This document shows positions 25,968 to 35,341 of a stretch of 64,000 bases of DNA, piece by piece. Source of the stretch: Collimonas sp. OK242 (lineage in GTDB: Bacteria; Pseudomonadota; Gammaproteobacteria; Burkholderiales; Burkholderiaceae_D). The stretch spans positions 124,001 to 188,000 of the forward strand of contig NZ_FNOR01000002.1 in the NCBI RefSeq assembly GCF_900107095.1, in the 5' to 3' direction. The notes below the pieces were generated by a model. The model saw only the letters and a program-made list of their open reading frames with translations. It ran no database searches and had not been told where the DNA came from. The translations under genes and the position numbers were made by a program. How positions within the stretch are numbered: the first letter of the stretch is position 1; each line of letters starts with the position of its first letter.

Positions 25968-27503
25968 ATGACAATTTCCACTGCCCGGATGCGCTGTATC
26001 CTGTTCGCCGTCGCTGCCACCGCTACTACCTTTTCGGCATCGGCGCTGGCCGGCAAGGCCAACGATACGCTGGTCTACGCGTCCGACAGCGAGGTTGAGA
26101 ATATCGGTCCTTATCACAACAATTTGCGCGAAGGAGTCATCATTGCGCACCTGGCGTGGGATACATTGGTATATCGCGATCCCAAAACCAACGAATACAA
26201 ACCGCAACTGGCGACTTCCTGGAAATGGGAGTCGCCGACTGCGCTGGTGCTGGATTTGCGCCAAGGCGTCACGTTCCACAACGGCGACAAGTTCAGCGCC
26301 GACGATGTCGTGTTTACCTTCAACTACGTGGCTTCCCCGGAATCCAAGGTAGTTACGCGCCAGAATACCGATTGGATAAAAAGCGCCGAAAAGCTGGGCG
26401 AGTATCGGGTGCGGATCAACCTGAAACAGCCGTTCCCTGCGGCGCTCGAATACCTGTCCGGTCCGACGCCGATCTATCCCGCGGCGTATTTCAAGAAGGT
26501 TGGCGTGGAAGGATTCAGCAAGGCGCCAATCGGCACCGGTCCTTACCGCATCGTCAGTGTCGCCCCGGGGCAGGGCGTGAGCATGGTCAAGAACAGCGCT
26601 TACTTCAAGGACAGTCCGCTAGGCCAGCCGAAGATAGCTAATTTGAAATTCGTTGTGATACCCGATCCGGAAACCCGGGTTGCGCAGCTGATGACCGGTG
26701 CAATCGACTGGATCTGGCGGGTGGCCGCCGACCAAGCCGACGCGATGCGCAGCATGCCGAACATCACGGTGCAGAGCGGCGAGACCATGCGCATCGGTTT
26801 CCTGACCATGGATAGCACCGGCAGCTCGGCAGCGAATTCGCCGTTCAAGGACGTACGCGTACGGCAGGCCGTGAATTATGCCGTCAACCGCAACGGCCTG
26901 GCCGGCAGCCTGGTGCGCGGCGGCAGCCAGCCGGTGTATGCGGCCTGTTTCCGCGCGCAATTCGGATGCGAAACCAAGGCGGTCGTCAAATATGAATACA
27001 ATCCGGCGAAGGCCAAGGCTCTGCTGGCCGAAGCCGGGTATCCGAAAGGATTCGACACCGAGATCTATGCATATCGCGAGCGGGAATATGCGGAAGCCCT
27101 GATCGGCGATTTGCACAAGATCGGCATCAATGCCCGTCTGCATTACATGAAATTTGCCGCCTTGCAAACCGAATACCGCGCCGGCAAGACGCCGATGACC
27201 TTTCAGGCGTGGGGCTCGTTTTCAGTGAACGACACTTCCGCCTTCACCGGCGTCTGGTTTAAGGGCGGCGCTGACGATGTAAGCAAGGATGCGCAGGTAA
27301 AAACCTGGTTGGATACGGCCGATTCCTCGCTCGATGCCGCGGTGCGCAAGGAAAACTACAGCAAGGCATTGCAGCGCATTTCGCAGCAGGCGCTGGCGGC
27401 TCCGCTATTTTCCTATTCCACCAATTACGCCTACACGTCAGCGTTGAAATTCCAAGGCTACCCGGACGAATTGCCGCGCTTCTACGAGGCCAGCTGGAAA
27501 TAA
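25968..27503 (+). CDS. Dpp/Opp-type ABC transporter substrate-binding protein
   Basis: A 511-residue family-5 extracellular binding protein. A signal peptide covers about 1-28 (ends SASALA-G). The mature protein has the lobe I pattern of DppA/OppA: YKPQLATSWKWESPTALVLD, LRQGVTFHNGDKFSADDVVF, IGTGPYRIV, VRQAVNYAVNR. The ATG at 25968 fits AAAGG at 25954-25958 better than the ATG at 25959. First gene of the operon; with the following permeases and ATPases it imports peptides or similar small nitrogenous compounds. Confidence 0.9.
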   Translation: MTISTARMRCILFAVAATATTFSASALAGKANDTLVYASDSEVENIGPYHNNLREGVIIAHLAWDTLVYRDPKTNEYKPQLATSWKWESPTALVLDLRQGVTFHNGDKFSADDVVFTFNYVASPESKVVTRQNTDWIKSAEKLGEYRVRINLKQPFPAALEYLSGPTPIYPAAYFKKVGVEGFSKAPIGTGPYRIVSVAPGQGVSMVKNSAYFKDSPLGQPKIANLKFVVIPDPETRVAQLMTGAIDWIWRVAADQADAMRSMPNITVQSGETMRIGFLTMDSTGSSAANSPFKDVRVRQAVNYAVNRNGLAGSLVRGGSQPVYAACFRAQFGCETKAVVKYEYNPAKAKALLAEAGYPKGFDTEIYAYREREYAEALIGDLHKIGINARLHYMKFAALQTEYRAGKTPMTFQAWGSFSVNDTSAFTGVWFKGGADDVSKDAQVKTWLDTADSSLDAAVRKENYSKALQRISQQALAAPLFSYSTNYAYTSALKFQGYPDELPRFYEASWK

Positions 27504-27588
27504 TCCGCGGTCCGGCCCCGGCCATTCATTCGAGAACGACGCCGGGATCGACGCCAGCCATTTCAAACCAGCCAGGGCAGCCATCACC

Positions 27589-28506
27589 ATGTTGAACTAC
27601 ATCCTTCGTCGTTTAATGATCGCGTTGAGCGTCGCCATCACGGTATCCGTGGTCAGCTTCATGTTGTTGCATCTGTCCGGCGATCTGGCCGCCGCCATCG
27701 CCGGGCCGGAAGCCAGCGCGGCGCAAGTGGAGGCGATACGCACCCAATACGGCCTGGACCGGCCGCTTACGGCGCAATTTGCCGACTGGCTGTGGAATGC
27801 GGTGCGGCTGGATTTCGGACGTTCCTACTATTTCCAGAGTTCCGTCATGGAACTGGTCGCGGAGCGGTTGCCGATCACCCTCAAGCTCGGCGGCATCGCG
27901 CTGCTGCTTGCGGTATTCGTGGCGATCCCGCTGGGCGTGCTGGCGGCGATTTTCCGTGACACCTGGCTGGACCGGCTGGCTTTGCTGATAGCGGTGATCG
28001 GCCAAGCCATGCCCAGTTTCTGGTTCGGCCTGACCTTGATCGTGATCTTTGCGGTCGGCCTGCACTGGCTGCCGGTGGCGGGCAATACCACCTGGCAGCA
28101 TTTCGTACTGCCAGCCATTGCGCTGGGCTATTACGCGACGCCGGCGATGATGCGGCTGACGCGCGCCGGCATGCTCGATGTGCTTGATTCGGATTACATA
28201 CGCACCGCCAGAGCCAAAGGCCTGAGCAGGAGCCGCGTGATTCTCAAGCATGCGCTGCGCAATGCGGTGATTCCGGTGGTTGCCCTGGCTGCGGTGGAAA
28301 TGGGGTTCATGCTGGGCGGCTCGGTAGTGATCGAATCGGTCTACTCGCTGCAAGGCCTGGGACAACTGGCGTGGGATGCGATCTCGCGCAACGATTATCC
28401 GGTGGTGCAAGCGGTGGTGCTGATCATCGCGGTGTTTTATATCGCACTGACTTTCCTGGCCGACGTGATCAACGCCGTGCTTGATCCACGCATCCGCACT
28501 CGCTAA
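27589..28506 (+). CDS. DppB-type ABC permease
   Basis: A 305-residue inner-membrane permease with six helices, N-terminal MLNYILRRLMIALSVAITVS and the EAA loop DYIRTARAKGLSRSRVILKH followed by ALRNAVIPV. It pairs with the next permease. It starts 85 bp after the binding-protein stop. Confidence 0.95.
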   Translation: MLNYILRRLMIALSVAITVSVVSFMLLHLSGDLAAAIAGPEASAAQVEAIRTQYGLDRPLTAQFADWLWNAVRLDFGRSYYFQSSVMELVAERLPITLKLGGIALLLAVFVAIPLGVLAAIFRDTWLDRLALLIAVIGQAMPSFWFGLTLIVIFAVGLHWLPVAGNTTWQHFVLPAIALGYYATPAMMRLTRAGMLDVLDSDYIRTARAKGLSRSRVILKHALRNAVIPVVALAAVEMGFMLGGSVVIESVYSLQGLGQLAWDAISRNDYPVVQAVVLIIAVFYIALTFLADVINAVLDPRIRTR

Positions 28507-28515
28507 GGGAATCGT

Positions 28516-29463
28516 ATGTCGTCTCCGTTGTCGCCTCAGCTGCCGTCCTCGTTGACTGCTGCAGCAATGTCATCCTCCGCCGCTTTGCAAGCCGTGCCGG
28601 CGCCAGCCCCGATGTGGCATAGCAAGCTGCGCAGATTTCTTGGCGATCACGGCCTGGCATTGGGAACGGCAGTGCTTGTCCTGATCGTGCTGACAGCGCT
28701 GTTTGCACCCTGGCTGGCGCCGCACGATCCTTACAGCCAGGATGTCACGCAACGCCTGATTCCGCCGGTCTGGCACGCCAATGGCAGCTGGCTGCATGCG
28801 CTCGGCACCGACAAGCTCGGGCGCGATTATCTGAGCCGCTTGATATTCGGCGCCCGCGTGTCGCTATTGATCGGCTTTTCGGCGGCGTTGATTTCAGGCT
28901 TGATAGGAAGCACGCTGGGCGTGCTGGCCGGTTACTTCGGCGGCCGCGTCGATGCCGTGATCAGCTACATCATCACGACCCGGCTAGCCATGCCGGTGGT
29001 GCTGGTGGCGCTAGCGGTGGCGTCGCTGGCCGGCGGTTCGCTCAAGGTGGTCATCGTATTGCTGGGCCTGCTGCTGTGGGACCGCTTCGCGGTGGTCACG
29101 CGCTCCGCCACCCAGCAATTGCGCGATGCCGAGTTCATCGCTTCGGCCCAGGTGCTGGGGGCGTCGACGCCTTACATCCTGCTGCGCGAAATCCTGCCCA
29201 ATATCATGAGCGCGCTGATCGTGGTGGCGACGCTGGAAATGGCGCATGCGATCCTGCTGGAAGCGACGCTGTCGTTTCTCGGCCTCGGCGTGCAGCCGCC
29301 GACTCCTTCATGGGGGCTGATGGTGGCCGAGGGCAAGGCCTATATGTTTTTCCAGCCCTGGGTAATCCTGATTCCCGGCATCGCGCTGATATTACTGGTA
29401 TTGGCGATCAACCTGGTCGGCGACGGCCTGCGCGACATGAATGCTCCCGATGGCCGCAATTGA
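28516..29463 (+). CDS. DppC-type ABC permease
   Basis: A 315-residue permease with an Ala/Ser/Pro-rich cytoplasmic N terminus (about 1-45), then six helices. It has the family features LFAPWLAPHDPY, GTDKLGRDYLSRLIFGARVS and the EAA loop DAEFIASAQVLGASTPYILL. It follows the DppB-type gene by 9 bp. Confidence 0.95.
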   Translation: MSSPLSPQLPSSLTAAAMSSSAALQAVPAPAPMWHSKLRRFLGDHGLALGTAVLVLIVLTALFAPWLAPHDPYSQDVTQRLIPPVWHANGSWLHALGTDKLGRDYLSRLIFGARVSLLIGFSAALISGLIGSTLGVLAGYFGGRVDAVISYIITTRLAMPVVLVALAVASLAGGSLKVVIVLLGLLLWDRFAVVTRSATQQLRDAEFIASAQVLGASTPYILLREILPNIMSALIVVATLEMAHAILLEATLSFLGLGVQPPTPSWGLMVAEGKAYMFFQPWVILIPGIALILLVLAINLVGDGLRDMNAPDGRN

Positions 29464-29513
29464 ATCGGCTTCCTCGATGAACGTCAGAACACGAGTGCAA
29501 CCAGGAGTCCGGT

Positions 29514-30503
29514 ATGAACACACTGCTTGATGTAAAAGACCTGCGGGTAGATTTGCCGACGGAGCATGGCATGCTGCACGCGGTGCGCGGCATCGATTTC
29601 CAGGTCAGGCGCGGCGAGATGCTGTGCCTGGTCGGCGAGTCGGGATGCGGCAAATCGATGACATCGCTGGCGTTGATGGGCTTGTTGCCGCGCAAGGCGC
29701 AGCGCAGCGCCGCTCACATCCGTTTCGACGGCATCGATCTGCAGCAGCTGCCGGAACGCAAGATGGCGGACCTGCGCGGCCAGCGCATGGCCATGATTTT
29801 CCAGGATCCGATGACCTCGCTCAATCCGTCCTATACGCTGGGCAATCAATTGTGCGAAGCCTTGCTCCAGCATCGCCAGGTGTCGTATGCGGAAGCCCGC
29901 GATAGGGCGATTTACCTGTTGCACCGCACCGGGATCAAGAATGCCGAGGACCGCATGCGGCAGTACCCGCACCAGCTGTCAGGCGGCTTGCGCCAGCGCG
30001 TGATGATCGCGATGGCGCTGATGTGTGAACCGGATCTGATCATCGCCGACGAACCGACTACCGCGCTGGATGTCACGATACAGGCGCAGATTCTGCGGAT
30101 GATAAGAGAATTGCAAAAGGAATTCGGCAGCGCAGTGGTATTCATCACGCACGATCTGGGTGTGGTGGCGCGCATCGCCGATCGCGTGGCGGTCATGTAC
30201 GCCGGCGAGATAGTCGAAACGGCGCCGGTCGCGCAGCTGTTCGCCCGCCCCAGCCATCCATACACGCGCGGCTTGCTCAACTGCATTCCGGTGCGCGGCA
30301 AGACGCCGCCGGGCAGCCGCCTGGCGGCGATACCGGGCGTGGTGCCGAGCCTGGTCGGACCGGTGCAGGGTTGCGCCTTTCGCAACCGCTGTCCGCAGGC
30401 GCACGATGGCTGCGAGCAGTTGCCGCCGAATGTCGCCATCCAGGATGCGCATTATGCACGCTGCAACAGCGTTCATCCGCATGGCGCGGAGGTGGCGGCA
30501 TGA
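29514..30503 (+). CDS. DppD-type ABC transporter ATPase
   Basis: A 329-residue ATPase: Walker [10 protein letters not shown], signature LSGGLRQR, Walker B LIIADEPTTALD and the switch His ITHDLGVV. The C-terminal oligopeptide-importer domain includes HPYTRGLLNCIP and a Cys-containing tail CAFRNRCPQAHDGC. CAGGAG precedes the ATG. Its stop overlaps the next ATPase start (ATGA). Confidence 0.95.
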   Translation: MNTLLDVKDLRVDLPTEHGMLHAVRGIDFQVRRGEMLCLVGESGCGKSMTSLALMGLLPRKAQRSAAHIRFDGIDLQQLPERKMADLRGQRMAMIFQDPMTSLNPSYTLGNQLCEALLQHRQVSYAEARDRAIYLLHRTGIKNAEDRMRQYPHQLSGGLRQRVMIAMALMCEPDLIIADEPTTALDVTIQAQILRMIRELQKEFGSAVVFITHDLGVVARIADRVAVMYAGEIVETAPVAQLFARPSHPYTRGLLNCIPVRGKTPPGSRLAAIPGVVPSLVGPVQGCAFRNRCPQAHDGCEQLPPNVAIQDAHYARCNSVHPHGAEVAA

Positions 30504-31375
30504 GTAGGATCGGCGAAGAACAGGGCGGCAACACTGGCAGCAGCGACATCGCATTGGAATTGTGTGCGCTAAGCCGGACTTTCAAAGTGAATCGCGGCTT
30601 TTTTCAGGCCGAAGGTGAAATCAAAGCCGTCAACGATGTCTCGCTGCGCCTGTATCGCGGCGAGACGCTGGGACTGGTCGGCGAGTCCGGCTGCGGCAAG
30701 AGTACGCTGGCCAAAATGCTGCTGGGCCTGCTTGAACCGAGTTCAGGAAATGTGCTGATCAATGGCATGGAGATCGATCCGGCGCAGCGCATGGCTGCGG
30801 CGCGCCATATCCAGCCGATATTCCAGGATCCGTATTCGTCGCTGAATCCACGCAAGACCGTGTCGCAAATCGTCGGCCTGCCGCTCAAGCTGCATGGTAT
30901 CGGCAACGCCGCCGAGCAACGCAGCAAGTTGCGCGAGATGCTGGATCTGGTCGGTATGCCGGAACGCACTCATCATCAATACCCGAACCAGCTATCCGGC
31001 GGACAGCGCCAGCGCGTGGCGATCGCCCGTGCGCTGATTCTGCGGCCCGCCATCCTTATCTGCGACGAGCCGACGTCTGCGCTCGATGTATCGGTGCAAG
31101 CGCAGATACTGAACCTGCTGCTCGACCTGAAGCGAGAATTCGGTCTGACTTATCTGTTCATCAGTCACGATCTCGCCGTGGTCGAACATCTGGTGGATCG
31201 CGTCGCGGTGATGCATCAGGGCAGCATCGTCGAACTGGAGACGCGCGAAAAGATCTTTTCGCAGGCTCAGCATCCGTATACGCGGATGTTGCTGGCGTCG
31301 GCATTGTCGCCGGAACCTGGTCTCGGCATTCCGGACATCGTCCTGCAGGCTTCGCCGGCGGACGCCATGCAATAG
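30500..31375 (+). CDS. DppF-type ABC transporter ATPase
   Basis: A 291-residue ATPase: Walker [10 protein letters not shown], signature LSGGQRQR, Walker [13 protein letters not shown], switch [10 protein letters not shown], and a shortened C-terminal HPYTRMLL segment. The ATG at 30500 overlaps the previous stop by 4 bp and has GGAGG upstream. A longer frame upstream is only overlap with the preceding gene. Confidence 0.95.
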   Translation: MSRIGEEQGGNTGSSDIALELCALSRTFKVNRGFFQAEGEIKAVNDVSLRLYRGETLGLVGESGCGKSTLAKMLLGLLEPSSGNVLINGMEIDPAQRMAAARHIQPIFQDPYSSLNPRKTVSQIVGLPLKLHGIGNAAEQRSKLREMLDLVGMPERTHHQYPNQLSGGQRQRVAIARALILRPAILICDEPTSALDVSVQAQILNLLLDLKREFGLTYLFISHDLAVVEHLVDRVAVMHQGSIVELETREKIFSQAQHPYTRMLLASALSPEPGLGIPDIVLQASPADAMQ

Positions 31376-31464
31376 CTCCATAAATACCTGCTGCAGGAAC
31401 GCAAAAACCATCTACCCTTGGCATCGGTTGAGCGCCGATGCCGCCGTCAATCGAGGAAAACAAT

Positions 31465-32868
31465 ATGAGCAGAACAGAAGCTATCGCCAAGGCCAGCGCC
31501 TATTTCGACGACGGACGATTCCGGGAAACCCTGGCGCGCCGCGTCGCGCTGCGTACCGAGAGCCAGGAGGCCGGCAGCGGGCCCATCCTGCGAGCGTATC
31601 TGGAAGAGCAGATCGTGCCTGAACTGAGCACGCTGGGCTTTAGCTGCCAGATCGTCGCCAATCCGCTGGCTGGCGGCAGCCCGTTCCTGCTTGCCGAGCG
31701 GATCGAGCAGGGCGCTGCATTCACCGTTCTTACCTATGGTCACGGCGATGTCGTACGCGGCTACGACAGCCAATGGCGCAGCGGCCTGAATCCATGGGAA
31801 ATCATCGTCGAGGGCGATCGCTGGTACGGCCGCGGCGCCGCCGACAACAAAGCGCAGCATACGATCAACTTCGCCGCGCTGGCGCAAGTGCTGGCGGTGC
31901 GCCACGGCAAGCTCGGCTACAACGTCAAGGTGATCCTGGAGATGGGTGAGGAGATCGGCTCCCCCGGTCTGAAGGAAATCTGCGCGCTGCAGGCTGAGCG
32001 TCTGGCGGCCGACGTGTTCATCGCATCCGACGGCCCGCGCGTTGCCGCCGCCAAGCCGACAATGTTCCTGGGCTCGCGCGGCGGCTGCAATTTCGATCTG
32101 CGGGTCAAACTGCGCGATGGTGCGCATCACTCCGGCAACTGGGGCGGCCTGTTGCGCAATCCCGGTGTACGGCTGGCCAATGCGATCGCCAGCCTGATCG
32201 ATGAAAAAGGATGCATCCGCGTCGCCCAGCTGTTGCCGGACAACTTGCCGCAGAGCGTGCGCGACGCGCTTGACGGCGTCGAGGTCGGCGGCTCTGCGGG
32301 CGACCCGGATGTCGACAGCGGCTGGGGCGAACCGGGTCTATCGCCTGCGGAGCGCGTATTCGGCTGGAATACGCTGGAGGTGCTGGCGATGAAGACCGGC
32401 AATCCGGAGGCGCCGGTGAATGCGATTCCGGGCCACGCATTCGCGCATTGCCAGATCCGCTATGTGGTCGGCAGCGACAGCAAGAATTTCCTGACGCACA
32501 TCCGCAGCCATCTCGATGCGCATGGCTACGATGATGTCGAGGTGCTGCCATCCGGGACCCAATTCGAGGCCACCCGTCTCGATCCGGATGACGCCTGGGT
32601 GCGCTGGGGCCTGGCCTCGATGCAACGCACCACCGGTACGGCGCCGACGCTGTTGCCGAATCTGGGCGGATCGCTGCCAAATGATGTCTTTGCCGATGTA
32701 CTGGGCTTGCCAACGCTATGGGTGCCGCATTCCTATCCTGCATGCTCGCAACATGCGCCCAACGAGCATATTCTGGCCAGTGTATCGCGCGAATCGCTGC
32801 AGATCATGGCCGGCATGTTCTGGGATCTGGCCGAAGAGGGCGGACAAGTCCATGCGCAAAGGGCATAA
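31465..32868 (+). CDS. M20-family metallopeptidase/dipeptidase
   Basis: A 467-residue zinc hydrolase of the M20 clan. Metal ligands appear in TYGHGDVV and WYGRGAADNKAQH; the catalytic Glu is in EMGEEIGSPG; the central lid domain lies about 205-330. It probably cleaves dipeptides or N-acyl amino acids imported by the preceding ABC system. The ATG at 31465 has GAGG upstream; an ATG at 31438 does not. Confidence 0.88.
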   Translation: MSRTEAIAKASAYFDDGRFRETLARRVALRTESQEAGSGPILRAYLEEQIVPELSTLGFSCQIVANPLAGGSPFLLAERIEQGAAFTVLTYGHGDVVRGYDSQWRSGLNPWEIIVEGDRWYGRGAADNKAQHTINFAALAQVLAVRHGKLGYNVKVILEMGEEIGSPGLKEICALQAERLAADVFIASDGPRVAAAKPTMFLGSRGGCNFDLRVKLRDGAHHSGNWGGLLRNPGVRLANAIASLIDEKGCIRVAQLLPDNLPQSVRDALDGVEVGGSAGDPDVDSGWGEPGLSPAERVFGWNTLEVLAMKTGNPEAPVNAIPGHAFAHCQIRYVVGSDSKNFLTHIRSHLDAHGYDDVEVLPSGTQFEATRLDPDDAWVRWGLASMQRTTGTAPTLLPNLGGSLPNDVFADVLGLPTLWVPHSYPACSQHAPNEHILASVSRESLQIMAGMFWDLAEEGGQVHAQRA

Positions 32869-32939
32869 GGACGCGTAGCCAGGAAGTTTACAATTCTTTC
32901 TTACGATTTTGCGTCTTTCACAAAATATCGAGGCAAGCG

Positions 32940-34124
32940 ATGAAACAAGAAATACAATATTCTCAGTTGGCGGATTTGAACGACGCAAAGGATGAATTAA
33001 TCGAGATTCGGCGCCATATCCATCGGCATCCGGAACTATCGTATGAAGAATTCGATACCTCGGACCTGGTCGCAGCCAAGCTGCAAGCATGGGGTTATGC
33101 GGTCACGCGCAACATAGGCGGCACCGGCCTGGTGGGCACCCTGAAGGTCGGCGACAGCCGGCGCTGCATAGGCATCCGGGCCGACATGGACGCCTTGCCT
33201 ATCCGTGAAAAAACCGGCTTGCCCTACGCCAGTTGTCATGACGGGAAAATGCATGCATGCGGACATGATGGACACACCACGATGCTATTGGGCGCAGCCC
33301 GGCATCTGGCCCGTACCCGCAATTTCCATGGCACCGTCAACTTGATCTTCCAGCCGGCCGAAGAAGCCGGATCCAACAGCGGCGCCGAACAAATGCTGCG
33401 CGACGGCTTGTTCGAACGATTTCCCTGCGATGCCATTTTCGGCATGCACAACCATCCCGGCTTCCCGACCGGCACCTTCATGTTTCGCGCGGGCCCCTTC
33501 ATGGCCGCCTGCGATACGGTAAAGGTTTGCATCACGGGCCGGGGAGGGCATGCAGCCCGGCCGCATCTGTCGATTGATCCGGTGGTGGTCGCCAGCAGCC
33601 TGGTAATGGCTTTACAGACTATTGTCGCGCGCAATATCGATCCGGCGGAGATGGCCGTGGTCACCGTGGGCGCGCTGCACGCCGGTCATGCCGCCAACGT
33701 GATTCCAGAGCAGGCCACGCTGGAGCTGAGCGTGCGTTCATTCGATCCTGAAGTCCGCCGCCTGCTGGAGCAGAGAATCCGCGCATTGATCGAGGCACAT
33801 GTCGAAGGATATGGCGCGCAAGCCGGGATTGATTATATTCACGGCTATCCGGTGCTGGTCAATTCCGACTCGGAAACGGCATTCGCGATGCAAGTCGCCG
33901 AGGAGCTGGTCGGCTCGGAAAATGTGATGTCGCCGTTTCCAGCGATCGCCGGCAGCGAGGATTTCGCATACTTTCTGCAGCAACGTCCCGGCTGTTTCGT
34001 CCGGCTGGGGAATGGAGTGGGCAAGCCCATGCTGCATAACGCCGCTTACGATTTCAACGATGATAACGTCACCGTCGGAGCGGCTTACTGGAGCCGGCTG
34101 GTTGAACGGTTTTTGTCTCGTTAA
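32940..34124 (+). CDS. M20D amidohydrolase (hippurate/IAA-amino-acid hydrolase type)
   Basis: A 394-residue enzyme with the HipO/ILL1 pattern: IRADMDALPIREKTG, CHDGKMHACGHDGHTTMLLG (metal Cys/His), LIFQPAEEAGSNSGAEQML and FGMHNHPG. Members cleave N-acyl amino acids such as hippurate or indole-acetyl-amino acids. It is the last gene of the Dpp-type operon. The ATG at 32940 has GAGG upstream; a longer frame reaching back into the preceding gene is rejected. Confidence 0.9.
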   Translation: MKQEIQYSQLADLNDAKDELIEIRRHIHRHPELSYEEFDTSDLVAAKLQAWGYAVTRNIGGTGLVGTLKVGDSRRCIGIRADMDALPIREKTGLPYASCHDGKMHACGHDGHTTMLLGAARHLARTRNFHGTVNLIFQPAEEAGSNSGAEQMLRDGLFERFPCDAIFGMHNHPGFPTGTFMFRAGPFMAACDTVKVCITGRGGHAARPHLSIDPVVVASSLVMALQTIVARNIDPAEMAVVTVGALHAGHAANVIPEQATLELSVRSFDPEVRRLLEQRIRALIEAHVEGYGAQAGIDYIHGYPVLVNSDSETAFAMQVAEELVGSENVMSPFPAIAGSEDFAYFLQQRPGCFVRLGNGVGKPMLHNAAYDFNDDNVTVGAAYWSRLVERFLSR

Positions 34125-34157
34125 CCCTTATTATGGAAAACTTCCCGTTAGAAACTG

Positions 34158-34350
34158 GCCGTGTTTATTTGCATCCAAAATGGACCCACTTTGCCGCATA
34201 ATTTGCACACGAAACTGCCCCACGTTTAAGACACAATCCTGCTCACAACATTGAGTAGGGGATTGGAGTGATCGACGTGGCATTACTAGGTATTATTCGA
34301 CGCTGGCACATTCGCGACCAGGTCCCACTACTTGCTCGGCCTTGTATTTC
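34158..34350 (+). mobile_element. IS21-family left-end remnant with truncated istA
   Basis: From TGTTTATTTGCATCCAAAATG the sequence carries two imperfect repeats (TTTGCATCCAAAATGGACCC, about 34164-34183, and TTTGCACACGAAACTGCCCC, about 34202-34221) like the multiple end repeats of IS21 elements. The frame from 34268 reads MIDVALLGIIRRWHIRDQVP, the N terminus of IstA, then loses similarity around 34345. The rest of istA, istB and the right end are absent, so the element is inactive. The join to the flavin-reductase gene is abrupt. Confidence 0.75.
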
Positions 34351-34361
34351 GGTCTTGTATA

Positions 34362-34988
34362 TCAAGGATATGGCGGGCGCCGCATGTGGAACAAGGCGTC
34401 CGCCGTCACTTCGAAATAGTCGGCTGGTCCGCCGCCCCGCAGGATCGGATGCGCAGCAGCCGTATCGTAGCTGCCGTTTTTTAACATAGCCTGGTCGATG
34501 TGCACGCCGACTACCTCGCCCAACACCAACCATGTCTCGACTTCGCCGCCGGCGGCGGTGGTCAACTGCAGTATCTGGCTGCAGCGGCATTCGAACGCAA
34601 CCGGACTTTCTGCCACACGCGGCACCCTGACGATACGTCCAGGCACAGGAGTTAGGCCAGCCAAACCGAACTCGTCTGTTTCGGGCGGCGCCGGCGCGGC
34701 ACTGCGATTCATTGCCTCTGCCAGGGGCCGAGTCGCCAGATTCCACACAAATTCACCGGTTTGCTCAATATTGTTCAGGCTGTCCTTACGGCCGATGCTG
34801 GCAAAACCGATGATGGGCGGCGTGTAATTGAATGCATTGAAAAAACTGTAGGGCGCCAGATTCAGCACGCCGTTAGCCGCGTGCGACGCGATCCAGCCGA
34901 TCGGACGCGGGCCGACAATGGCATTGAAGGGATCATGCGCCAATCCATGTCCTTTGGCCGGCTCGTAAAAATGCTTCTCGTCTGTCAT
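34362..34988 (-). CDS. flavin reductase-like FMN-binding split-barrel protein
   Basis: A 208-residue protein with the flavin-reductase-like pattern HFYEPAKGHGLAHDPFNAIV, GPRPIGWIAS and NLAPYSFFNAFN, and a long C-terminal half (EVVGVHIDQAMLKNG). Members bind FMN and act as reductases or as the small partner of flavin monooxygenases; no partner is adjacent. The start at 34988 (GGA seven bases before it) fits homologue length; ATG 35000 is possible. Its 3' end abuts the IS21 remnant, so the last residues could have been changed by the insertion. Confidence 0.85.
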   Translation of the reverse strand: MTDEKHFYEPAKGHGLAHDPFNAIVGPRPIGWIASHAANGVLNLAPYSFFNAFNYTPPIIGFASIGRKDSLNNIEQTGEFVWNLATRPLAEAMNRSAAPAPPETDEFGLAGLTPVPGRIVRVPRVAESPVAFECRCSQILQLTTAAGGEVETWLVLGEVVGVHIDQAMLKNGSYDTAAAHPILRGGGPADYFEVTADALFHMRRPPYP

Positions 34989-35000
34989 GCGCAATTCCAT

Positions 35001-35341
35001 CGTCGTCAAATGTGAGGCATAAGGTTGTCTTGCTCCGGATCGACAGTTTCTTCTGTTTCAATTCGAATTCTTGCTAATACTAACCGAACTCGCACAGCTA
35101 ATTCAGCGCAAGTGCGACACCGGCCTTGTTATAAGAAATCTCGCGCGCGGTCCTCAAATCTAGGCTCGGATACGAGAAAAAACAACTAGCCTTTTTCTAG
35201 TCGCCATTCCGGTAATTTTTTGGGATGCTTAGCTCGTTAAGTGCGTACGCAAAGGCAATCCGCAAGAATATCCAGAAGCGTTAGCAGGACTCACACCACC
35301 ATTTAAAGTGAAGTGTCGATCTTAGAATCCCAGGAACTGGA
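35001..35341. promoter_or_regulatory. divergent promoter region between flavin-reductase-like gene and porin
   Basis: About 340 bp with no gene. Both flanking genes read away from it, so two promoters are expected. A short inverted repeat ACTAG-cctttt(t)-CTAGT lies near 35187-35202. No known operator was recognised. Confidence 0.35.
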
